From Asterionellopsis glacialis (taxonomy: Eukaryota > Bacillariophyta > Plagiogrammaphyceae > Rhaphoneidales > Asterionellopsidaceae): a DNA stretch of 17,295 nt. Positions within the stretch are counted from its first letter, which is position 1; the number at the start of each line of letters is the position of its first letter. Both the position numbers and the translations under genes were made by a program. Positions 1 to 8,560 of the stretch are shown here, one piece after another. The stretch spans positions 1 to 17,295 of the forward strand of contig WKLE02000676.1 of assembly GCA_014885115.2 (NCBI GenBank), in the 5' to 3' direction. The notes under the pieces were generated by a model. It was not told the origin of the DNA and did no database searches. It saw only the letters and a program-made list of their open reading frames with translations.

Positions 1-67
1 TATCTTTGTCTTGGCAAAATGGTGTCCCGGCTAAAAAGGGAAATTGTGAAAAATAAGGCTGTGTCGG

Positions 68-243
68 GCTATATTTTTTTTAACTTCGGAATAAGGTATA
101 AGGCAATTGAAAAGCTATATTTTTTTTTACTTCGGAATAAGGTATGAGGCAATTGAAAAGCTATATTTTTTTTACTTCGGAATAAGGTATCATGCAATTG
201 AAAGCTAATTTTTTTTTACTTCGGAATAAGGTATCAGGCAATT
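68..243. repeat. Four-copy AT-rich minisatellite
   Basis: Four head-to-tail copies of a 44-46 bp unit. Each has a T-tract of about eight bases, then the invariant core ACTTCGGAATAAGGTAT (83-99, 129-145, 174-190, 218-234), then a variable A/G/C-rich triplet and GCAATT. Core-to-core spacing is 46, 45 and 44 bp. Copies 1 to 3 end in GAAAG or GAAAAG; copy 4 breaks off after GCAATT. The cores are identical, so the array is recent or conserved. No coding potential is seen. Confidence 0.95.
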
Positions 244-245
244 CA

Positions 246-1226
246 CATCCCCAAATGAACCCTGCCTATATATAATATTATGATGTATTGTAGCTAGGAT
301 AAAAAAACAAAAAACTAAGCAGGAAGGTACGATTTACATAGACTTGGCAGTCGTCTGTTCGTCGTCATACGCAATCCCTTCTGGGTCCCGGATCGATGTT
401 ACGTAGAACATACGTAAAGTGGTACAGACTGTATGTAGCGAGAGGGTTCTCCAAAAAAATCGAGCACACCCGAACTGAGGGCCCCGCCGAGAGAGATTTG
501 CCCTCTCTTTACTGAACACTAACACTCTGTCACAACAGGATGTACCTGGGTACCGGTAAGTGCAAGACTCGAGATACGGGAGCACCGTACCAGGTACAGA
601 GTGAACGAATCCAGCCTGTGGGCATGACACAGACAGAAGAATGCACAGCCAGGATACAACAAAAAACAAAGATACTTTACGTACGTCCTACGTATTGGTC
701 AGTACCAGGTACAACAGAAGAGATCAAATAAATTTAATGAGACTAGTTACCTGGTAGTACTGTAATTCGAGTAGGACTATTTGTAGCGTGTGGGCGGGCT
801 TGCTTCCTCTAGTCCTAGAATAACCAAGACTGGGACTCGAGGCTTCTCAAGAAATTTCCGTGCTATCTGTTGCTTTCTGTTGGTGCGTCCAAGAATTGAT
901 CACGCGCTGGGTTACATGCAGAGTTTAGAGGGCACAGCCGTCTACCAACAAGACGACACAATAATAACAACACACAAACCAAACTATACACACTGCGTGT
1001 TTGAGTTCTCAACTTGGTCTACTTTAGCGCAATTTGCAGTCCCGCTACTCCAACGAGTCAAGGTGAGACTTGCTTTTTTTGGTTGAGTCAAAAAAAAGAG
1101 AGAGACCGAGAACACGACGTCCACACGACCATATACCCGCGGTTGTTGTTGGTTTTGGGTTTTTATTAATTCATTTAAAGACACACACGATACAGTTAGT
1201 ACCAAATAAAACAAAACAGCAAAAAC
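246..1226. other. Gene-free region upstream of the MORN gene
   Basis: I find no convincing gene here. The open frames (334-669 minus, 540-731 plus, 790-1086 plus) lack recognisable domains, and the first begins with TTG. The stretch 540-770 is rich in GTAC-containing palindromes: GTACCAGGTAC at 587-597 and 702-712, TACCTGGTA at 748-756, and an inverted GTACCTGG/CCAGGTAC pair at 542-549 and 590-597. The last 130 bp before the ATG at 1227 is A/T-rich and likely holds the promoter and 5' leader of the MORN gene. Confidence 0.6.
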
Positions 1227-3638
1227 ATGTCATCCTACGGTGGCGGTGACAATGATACCTTGTTTACGACTGATACAGCATTGCAGATTGGTCCTGATGG
1301 AAAACATTGTTTGAGACATCCGACTGTAGAATTGGTAGGACGGGATGAAGACGGGAATAAATTCCAACGTGATGCTTGTCCTCAATGTGAAGATGACTTG
1401 CAACGAAAATTAGACTTGTTAAAATCCAAACGTGCTCAAGTGAATCAAAAATTAGCCAATTTAGATTTGCAAAATGGTAGTGACGAGGATGACGAGGAGG
1501 ATTGTAAGGCTACTATTCCCGCTCTCAAGAAGAAACATTCGTCCATTCCGCATGAATCATGTGAAGATGAAGGAGGTTGGACACGATTGAATTCCTCGAC
1601 ACAAATGCAAAATAAAGGTTTGAGTTTAGAAGCCTTGGCAACTCAAATGAATCGTATGCAACAAATGCAGGATTGGCTATTGATGCAAAAGGAACAAGAA
1701 ATGCAGGCCCTACGACAACGGGTCGAAGATCAACAACAAGAACTCGTCAAGAAGGAGGTCGAGTTGGCTCTCCTCAAGGAAAAATTAGCACAACAAGAAA
1801 CACGAATGGAACATGAATTAAAGTTAATTAAATTGGCAGCCTATCATCGACGTCATAAGAATAAGAATAGTAGTGGTGGTGGTAGTAGTAATAGTGGAGG
1901 AGGATCTGGAAAACATCATCATTCGCGAGATGCGAGTAATGAAGAATGTGGGGGTGGTATGAAAGAGGAGCAACAAAAAGAAGCGAAAAATATTCATATT
2001 GCAGCCTTACATGTCAATGTAGGTGGTACGACAGAAGAATCATCACCACATGTGTCCAGGGAAGCGATTGAACAGGCTACTATACAAGCCTTGAATCAAC
2101 AACAAAACCAACCGCAAGTTTTGGCTTCCTATGAAGTAGATGATGTCATGGTTGCTGATTTGCCATCTTCAGAGGAGGATGAACCAATCAAGAATGAAAT
2201 GTCATCTCGAAATGTACCAAAACAAGAAAGTGTTGGTGAATCTCAAGCATCGTATGCATTGGCTTCAGGAAGTGTGGTAGATCATACCGCCAACAAGATG
2301 ATAAATCCTCCTCCCTTGTCACCCAAACCAGAAGAAAGAAGTGGTTCCGATGATTATGTGCAAGTCGAAGTTCCACCTCCAGAAGACAATAATAATGATA
2401 ACACTATGGACGACATTCCAGCACCCCAAGGACATGGACCACCCCCTACAACATTGACACCCATGGATTCAACAGTCGATGATGATGATGAAGATAATCA
2501 AACTCCGTCACAACAAACTCCACCACAAGAAGCAGGAGAAGACGCCAAGAAGGGTATGGTTTCTCCTACGACCACTACAATGTCACCCGAGGAAGATGAA
2601 ACAGCGTATAAATCAGAAATGCGAGATACCTTAGCGCCCATGCCAACGGCTAAATCGGCACGATTCAAGATTCAATCGGATAATAATCGATTACCAGGTC
2701 CACCTGAAGAAGACTTTTTAGGTGGAGGTGTACCCCCTCCGGGACCTTCAGATTTTATAGGTGGTCCACCAGCTGCGGCATCAGCAGCGGCTGTGGGGAG
2801 AGGAGGATATTCTACCAATAAAGAAGGTATACCATATGATATTGATGGGAATCCTAATTTAAACCCAGTTCCCTTGGAAGAACAAATTACGATTGATAGT
2901 CGGTTATTGGGTGATTCGGGTCGATTTCAAAATACACAACGATTGTATCCCAATACAGCCTTGGGTGTACATTCAAATCAAGGAGGAGAGTCGGATGCAC
3001 AAACGGTGGGCAATACCGTTGCTACATCGACCTATGGAGAAGATCGTCAAAAGGTGGTGAATCAAATTGTATTGGATCCGTATGGCGATTCCGGTGTCTA
3101 TACCGGTGTAATTTTATTATCTACTGGTATGCCTCATGGATTAGGTCGTATGGTGTATCAAGATGATGGACGGACGTATGAGGGTGATTGGCGTCATGGA
3201 CGGTGGCATGGATTTGGAAATGCTACCTTTGCCAATGGTGATTCGTATGAAGGTGAATATCGATTTGATCAACGTCATGGACGTGGATTGTACCAATGGA
3301 ATGATGGACGTCAATACGATGGTGAGTTCGATGAAGATAAGCGTCATGGCAAGGGTACCTTTAAATGGCCAGATGGTGCCATTTATGAAGGTGACTTTGT
3401 GTATGGACAACGGGAAGGTACGGGACGGTATACCTTTTCGGATGGTGGATGTTATGAAGGGGATTGGGTAGATGGACGGTATGAAGGATATGGTGAATGT
3501 ACCTGGGAAGATGGACGTGTCTACAAGGGTGAATGGGTCCAAGGCATGGCACATGGGAGAGGTGTGGAAACCTATGCCAATGGTGAAATTCGTCATGAAG
3601 GGTTATGGGAAAGTGATGAACCTATTCGTGGAACTTGA
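1227..3638 (+). CDS. MORN-repeat protein with Cys/His head and coiled coil
   Basis: A single-exon 803-residue protein; the ATG sits in an A-rich context (aaaacATGtc). Residues 26-54 hold C28-x2-H31 and C51-x2-C54, a possible zinc-binding head. Residues about 138-203 are Gln/Glu/Lys/Leu-rich and predicted by eye to form a coiled coil. A Gly/Ser/His linker (215-233) and a long acidic, Pro-rich, probably disordered middle follow. The C-terminus (about 615-797) carries six good MORN repeats of the YEGDWxxGxxHGxG type, plus a degenerate one at each end, with a 69-bp DNA period. MORN arrays commonly act as membrane- or cytoskeleton-associated scaffolds, and in some enzymes bind phosphoinositides; no catalytic domain is fused here, so a scaffold role is inferred. 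The gene converges with the plastid SDR gene across 281 bp. Confidence 0.9.
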   Translation: MSSYGGGDNDTLFTTDTALQIGPDGKHCLRHPTVELVGRDEDGNKFQRDACPQCEDDLQRKLDLLKSKRAQVNQKLANLDLQNGSDEDDEEDCKATIPALKKKHSSIPHESCEDEGGWTRLNSSTQMQNKGLSLEALATQMNRMQQMQDWLLMQKEQEMQALRQRVEDQQQELVKKEVELALLKEKLAQQETRMEHELKLIKLAAYHRRHKNKNSSGGGSSNSGGGSGKHHHSRDASNEECGGGMKEEQQKEAKNIHIAALHVNVGGTTEESSPHVSREAIEQATIQALNQQQNQPQVLASYEVDDVMVADLPSSEEDEPIKNEMSSRNVPKQESVGESQASYALASGSVVDHTANKMINPPPLSPKPEERSGSDDYVQVEVPPPEDNNNDNTMDDIPAPQGHGPPPTTLTPMDSTVDDDDEDNQTPSQQTPPQEAGEDAKKGMVSPTTTTMSPEEDETAYKSEMRDTLAPMPTAKSARFKIQSDNNRLPGPPEEDFLGGGVPPPGPSDFIGGPPAAASAAAVGRGGYSTNKEGIPYDIDGNPNLNPVPLEEQITIDSRLLGDSGRFQNTQRLYPNTALGVHSNQGGESDAQTVGNTVATSTYGEDRQKVVNQIVLDPYGDSGVYTGVILLSTGMPHGLGRMVYQDDGRTYEGDWRHGRWHGFGNATFANGDSYEGEYRFDQRHGRGLYQWNDGRQYDGEFDEDKRHGKGTFKWPDGAIYEGDFVYGQREGTGRYTFSDGGCYEGDWVDGRYEGYGECTWEDGRVYKGEWVQGMAHGRGVETYANGEIRHEGLWESDEPIRGT

Positions 3639-3919
3639 TTGAAAAAGAGCATGTTCGAAGGAAAGAAGACCAAAAAAAAAGAATACGAAAAAAAGTTCAG
3701 AAAACATATATTTCTACGTATTAACGTCAAAGAATGATTTTTAGTGAATGCCGATTTTAGGTTTTAATATATACCTTTATATGTTTTGAGTATTCAAGGT
3801 ATTGCAAATGGTTTGTGTATACTACATACGTGTTTCATTAGTTATTTTGAGAGTAAAAAAAGGGAACAAATTGTGTTGTTAGGTGTTCATAATTTTCTAT
3901 TTCGTATTTATAATATTAT

Positions 3920-5169
3920 TTAGGCAAGTACTTCCTTATCCGCGGATAGATCAAGGTCCTTTTCAGCACCACCACGGCTTTTGTATCCATCGTAGTACCA
4001 TCCCAAATTACTCTTGAGACTAGTTTTAGGACCTTCCCAACCTAACTTGGCCTTGGCCATATCAGGTGCAACGTAGAAATCGGTAAGACGGAATGGAAAC
4101 TTAGCCTTGCCCTTGGCAGGGTCGTAATGTTCAATTTGAATGTCAGATACACCGGCAGCCTCGGCACACATGGATGCAACTTCATCGTAGCTTACCAACT
4201 CATCTGTTCCGCAATTAAAGAAACGTTGTTCAATAGCAGCTTCTTCATTGTTCAATACAGAAGCCAAGAGGGATGCCACATCTTCTGAATTTGTCAAGGA
4301 TACCTTTTGTGATCCAGGGGAGGGAATAGGCAAAGGTTCACCACGTACAATACGATCAAAGTACCAATCAATGTAATCGTACTTGTTGGACTTTGGGCCA
4401 TAAATATATTGAGGACGGAAACTCACAAGAGGCAATCCTAATTCCACAGCGTATGCATCAAACTGGGCTTGACCAGCAGATTCCTTAATGGGGGTTGTTT
4501 CTGCCATGGGGAAAACTGTGTCATCTGTAGGAGTGTACATTCCTGCACTAGATACATAGGTAAATAATTTACAATCCCATTCCTTGGCACTATCACAAAT
4601 AGCCTTTCCAGCCCCTTCAGGTTTCTTGGAGGCATTGTCCCACACATATTCAAATGATTGTTCTCCAAGGATACTTTGAAGATCGGCTGCCGTCATGGAT
4701 TCATCAGAGAGAGCAGCTTTGACAACTTTCACATCAGGTAGGTCTGTTGCGTAGGATTTGAAAGGTTCCTTTTCATCATTGCAGGCATCATCTTGCAAAA
4801 TAGTAATAGATGTGATTTTAGGATTGCCAGAAAGATTCTTTGCCAATTGGTAACCTATTATACGTGTACATGCAGGATTATCAAACGCCACCATCACAAA
4901 TTCATCATGAGCAAAACCAGAAATGGAAAAATAAATAAATTTCTCAAACGTGCAAATTTCATTGATCAAAGAATTGATTTCCTATATATATAAACAAGAA
5001 TCTTACCAAGTTCTCCATGTCCACCACCCTTATTCTGCACAATAAGTGCAGCACTCATCGATAAGGTCGTGCTACTCTTGGCACCTGCATTGTACAAACG
5101 ATTCGAAGGGACAAAAGCATTGGCAGACGGAATAACCGCAAGCAAAAGCAAAGATTGGGATAGCTTCAT
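3920..5169 (-). CDS. Plastid CSP41-like atypical SDR (NAD-epimerase family)
   Basis: Two exons, 5169-5007 and 4854-3920, encode 365 residues. The junction makes GGT (Gly) and rebuilds the Rossmann loop NKGGGHGELGYQLAKNL (47-62). The N-terminus MKLSQSLLLLAVIPSANA is a signal peptide followed by FVPSNRL, the Phe-containing plastid-import motif of diatoms. I chose the ATG at 5169; upstream in-frame codons are non-ATG. The SDR core shows YVSSAGMY (154-161), SFRPQYIYGP (199-208) and an epimerase-like C-terminus, but no YxxxK catalytic pair. That matches the plant chloroplast stem-loop-binding proteins CSP41a/b, atypical SDRs that bind or cleave plastid RNA and associate with plastid transcription and ribosomes. 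The substrate is inferred from family only. It is divergent with the TPR gene across an 818-bp promoter region. Confidence 0.85.
4855..5006 (-). other. Intron of CSP41-like gene
   Basis: A 152-nt phase-1 intron with donor CTTG|GTAAGA and acceptor ATAATAG|GTTACC on the minus strand. Retention gives a stop 12 codons past the donor. The acceptor has a weak pyrimidine tract; it was chosen because it restores the GGGHGELGYQLAK nucleotide-binding loop of the family. Confidence 0.8.
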
Positions 5170-5439
5170 GTTGAATCTGAATCTCAAGTTTAAATTATCT
5201 GTGTAAGATCAAAGTATCTTAAGATTAAGAAGTAAGTCCAAGGCTCTGAATCTCTCGAGTCTTCCCAATCGATAGTATGGATACAACATGATTTGAGATT
5301 CCAAGAAGAGGCACACACGTCGAAAAAGGTGTATCTTTCTCGTTCGAGTGAAAGAGCATCTTTCTCTGGTCAGAGAGTCCTGCAGACGTTATCTTTCTCA
5401 ACAAAAGCGTACGAGAGTATTTGAAGAGAAAGCCGACGA

Positions 5440-5447
5440 TGACGTCA
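5440..5447. promoter_or_regulatory. Full CRE palindrome TGACGTCA
   Basis: TGACGTCA is the canonical bZIP/CREB full site. In the diatom Phaeodactylum, TGACGT-type CO2/cAMP-responsive elements control light- and CO2-regulated genes for plastid carbonic anhydrase. Here the site lies 271 bp upstream of the plastid CSP41-like start and 541 bp upstream of the TPR start. The match is exact; function is inferred. Confidence 0.45.
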
Positions 5448-5567
5448 GTCACTTCCAGAAAAGATTGAGTTACGATGGTACCTACGGGATGCTGAGGAGC
5501 AAATCTGAAATGAAATCGGAGTGGACATTATCTTTCATGTGGATCGCAAGGTTGTATCACTCTCAAA

Positions 5568-5579
5568 TATATAAAAGGG
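5568..5579 (+). promoter_or_regulatory. TATA box candidate for the TPR gene
   Basis: TATATAAAAGGG is an excellent TATA-box match on the plus strand. A start site about 30 bp downstream would leave a leader of roughly 390 nt before the ATG at 5988. No obvious 5' UTR intron is seen, so either the leader is long or this TATA serves another transcript. Confidence 0.35.
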
Positions 5580-5987
5580 AGATAATTGAAAAGCAGGCAC
5601 AACAGGTTCGCATTCGTGTTCTTCGTCCCACTCTCTTAGCGATAAACAAGTCAAAACAGAAGAGCCGGCATAGATTATGGCCGTTGCTTCAATACACATG
5701 CTTGTATGCGAAGAGTGGTTCTCATTCGCTGATAAATCACGCCTGCCTCTCCATGTGTATCTACTGTTTCAGAGACATTGACAACTTTTATGCAAGTATT
5801 TGTTAGAGAGAGATTTAACGATTGGATCGGACTCTCTCGCATTACAATACTTATTGTGTACACAGACTCTCCGAAATAAATTCTCTTTTTTTTCTTTCTT
5901 TTTTGTTGTACACATATTATTTTTAATTACTCCTACTTCAGCAACTGATAGAGATTGATTTGATTGCCCGATTGACAACTTTATCCT

Positions 5988-8382
5988 ATGTCAAAAGAGG
6001 CAAGCACGACGACGTCGTCGTCGTATTCATCGTTCTATGTTTCTAGTTCAGAATCATCTGGGAGTTTGGGTCGTATTCTCGGAAAGGCAGCAGATGTGGC
6101 TGATGTCAGAGACGAATTGTTTGGACTATCCAAAGATGAGTCTGATGTTGGTGGTGAAAACCATGGTGTGATGCACACTCTACAAGAATCCAAGGGTGAA
6201 AGACCCGACACTATTGAAGAAGCCGAAAGCTATGAAACTTATCAAGATGAAAATAACCCTGAACCATTCATCGGACAAAATATCATTCTACAAGCACGAA
6301 CACAATCAAGCCGTCTCGACGACGATCTTTTCACACCGAGAAGCGCTCCTGATCTAGGTACTCCGAAGAGCATTCCTTTTTCACGATCGTATACCAGTAA
6401 TATTGTGAAAGATCCACCTACCCCAAAAAGTATTTCTCATACACGCACACACTTGGGTCGTCTCGAAGAAAATGCTGGTGGTGCTGGCTTTCAAAAAAGC
6501 ATTCAAACAGTGCGCACTCAGTCAGGCGGGTTTGACGAAAATATTGGTACTCCCAAAAGCATTCCTCAAACGCGTACGCAATCTAGCCGTCTTGAAGAAA
6601 ACGTGCTTTCTCCGAAAAGTATCCACACACAATCTAACGTAGGCTCACCGAAAAGCATCTCTTTGGCCAAATCACGGTCAAGTCGTCTCGAACAAAATGT
6701 AGGTACCCCGAAAAGCATCTCTTCAGCATATTCACGTTTCAAGGATAGTGCTGGTACCCCGAAGAGTGTCACTAATACAGGCACACAGGCAAGTCCCAGA
6801 GAAAAACCTGCTACGCCTAAAGTGAAAACGTCAATGGAGAAAGCATTCCGAGTTCGTATTACAGCAGAACAATTAGATAGAGAGTTCTACTCGTCCTCAT
6901 ATAGCGCCCAGCCATCTATGTCTGCCTCTGCTGCTACAGAGGAACCTGAAAAGGCGCAAGAAAAAGGCGTGACTGAGGAACCAGAAAAGTCAAACGAAAA
7001 GAAAGCGGATGAAAAACATCCGCTTGAAGACTTGTTTGCAACCTTAATTCCATCTTGTTATGGGACAGGAGCAAAATGCTTTAACGAACCTCTTACAACT
7101 GAAATGCAAATGCCCTTCTCTAAGGCTGATATTCCGGTGGACTTTAAGCACTTTACTGGCTCAAAGTGTTTTGCTGGAACGTATGCCCCTAGGGAACCTA
7201 TCACCAAAGCTGATTTTCCAGTGAGCATTGATATTATTCAGAGATTTGAAACTGATAGTCCTTCTTTCCTTGTCCTTGCTGGCCTTGAAATGATTTCAAT
7301 TGGCATTGCCAAATCTGATGAAGGTAATGAATGTGATGGAAGGTTGGAAGAGGCTGTTGATCGATGGGTTAATCGCATAGATACTCGTGTATCGGTAGGA
7401 AAAGTATCCTATGGCACTGCAACTCCAGTAAAGAAAGGAATCCCTTCCCAGAAGCTTACTATTGAAACTCCAGAACTTCTATCTATGTCGTTTGAAGAGG
7501 CGGAGGAGTACCTACCAGAAGATCAGTTGTCACTTTTGGCTCTCTTGAAGGATAAAGATTTTACTACTGCAGCTGACTTCGTTGCAACTATGATCAAAGA
7601 AGATACCCAAAAGTATGGTGAGCTTGACCTTACAGTTGCCATGGGTATGCAAAACCTTGCTATGCTCTGTTTGCTAACCAACCGAGTTGATGAAGCGATT
7701 TATCATTACAAGCGAGCTGTTGAGGCTAAAAGAGCTATTCTTGGCGAAGGAGAGGTCGCAATTTTGTCCGAAACTTTGAATGAGTTAGCTGTTGCTCTCC
7801 ATTCTAGGGGGGATGTTGAAGATGCTTCTATTGTGTTGAAGGAGGCGGTCTTTATGCATGGAGATATGCAAAATGCTAGGATATTGTCCAATATTTTAAA
7901 TAACATTGGATGTACAATGTTCCAAAGCGGCCGTCCGACCCATGCTCTTTCATTTTTGGAGAGGTCGCTTCTGATTCAGAAACTTAATCCAGAACATTCC
8001 ACCGGTGCTGAGTTTGCATTGTTAAATCATGCCATTACCAAAACAAACACTGGACATGCTAAGCTCTTCCTTGGCCAGCCTGACGAAGCATTGGAGTTAT
8101 TTGACGAATCGACAATTGTAAGTGTGTTTTTAGTTTTTTTTCTTTCCTTTTCCATATGAGCTGCTAGCCATAAATGCTTAGTGCACAAATATCATTTTGA
8201 CGTTTAACTAACCCTTTACCTTCCGATCGCCGTGTCGTTTTCTAATAAGTTAGGTTCTTGAGTCTGTCCTTGGAGAAGAAAATATAACAGTAAAGGCAAC
8301 TAAAGAGACCATTGGTAAAGTTAAGGTGTTGCGTGCAATCGAAACCTACGCCCAAACTATTGATACTACAGCATCATTCTAA
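5988..8382 (+). CDS. [S/T]PKS-repeat protein with C-terminal TPRs
   Basis: Exons 5988-8117 and 8254-8382 encode 752 residues, the splice falling between codons 710 and 711. The N-terminus is Ser-rich. Residues about 103-280 hold degenerate 15-20-residue repeats built on [S/T]PKSI, RTQSSRLEEN and similar blocks; seven [S/T]PKS and one TPRS are present (116, 125, 145, 188, 208, 220, 240, 257), all proline-directed kinase-type sites. Residues 357-418 contain a short internal duplication (TGAKCF...ADIPVDF and TGSKCF...ADFPVSI). The C-terminal part (about 548-715) has four helix-turn-helix TPR units, such as NLAMLCLLTNRVDEAIYHYK, resembling kinesin-light-chain-type TPRs. TPRs bind partner proteins, so a phosphorylation-tuned adaptor is inferred. 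No catalytic domain or targeting signal is seen. Confidence 0.85.
8118..8253 (+). other. Intron of TPR gene
   Basis: A 136-nt phase-0 intron: donor ATT|GTAAGT, branch-like TTTAACTAACCC at 8202-8213, acceptor AAGTTAG|GTT. The AG four bases upstream (8248-8249) would put an early stop in the second exon, so the later one is used. Retention ends the protein 13 residues past the donor. Splicing adds 42 residues, ending DTTASF. Confidence 0.85.
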
Positions 8383-8560
8383 AAAATTAGGCACACAAGT
8401 GGGATTCATGAATCCTACTCAGCACCACTACACTTCAGATTTCAAAGTAGGAGAAAATTGAAGAAAGAAAAAGAAGCAAGAAAGTAGTCATGTTATAAAA
8501 TTTGTTGTTAATACTGTAAGAAAAGTAGCTATATGTTAAATGGATAATAGTCAGAAAAAG

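Larger units (their letters stand above)
5170..5987. promoter_or_regulatory. Divergent promoter region, CSP41-like and TPR genes
   Basis: This 818-bp gap lies between two divergent starts. It holds the palindrome ATCTTAAGAT at 5216-5225, 47 bp upstream of the minus-strand ATG, and three copies of ATCTTTCTC (5333-5341, 5358-5366, 5391-5399). A CRE palindrome and a TATA box inside it are listed separately. A 152-codon plus-strand open frame (5348-5806) has no recognisable domain and is not called as a gene. Confidence 0.55.

Noticed and set aside
68..243. CRISPR array
   Set aside because: The repeats are contiguous minisatellite units in an algal nuclear context; the between-core sequence is itself repeated, so there are no unique spacers.
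334..669. 111-codon minus-strand frame with a hydrophobic start like a signal peptide
   Set aside because: It starts with TTG, has no family resemblance, and overlaps the palindrome-rich region.
3141..3596. 151-codon minus-strand and 102-codon plus-strand open frames inside the MORN gene
   Set aside because: They are shadows of the 69-bp-periodic MORN repeats, which keep several frames open; the translations are Thr/Ile/Met-rich with no domain.
4855..4969. Translation of the CSP41-like second exon beginning upstream at 4969
   Set aside because: That frame starts with TTG and adds residues unlike the family; the splice at 4854 restores the Rossmann loop.
5348..5806. 152-codon plus-strand open frame in the divergent promoter region
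   Set aside because: No recognisable domain, and a TATA box and CRE lie inside it; more likely promoter and leader DNA.
8118..8159. TPR protein ending at 8159 with a hydrophobic VFLVFFLSFSI tail
   Set aside because: The tail is the translated T-rich start of a GTAAGT intron; splicing to 8254 gives a longer hydrophilic C-terminus.
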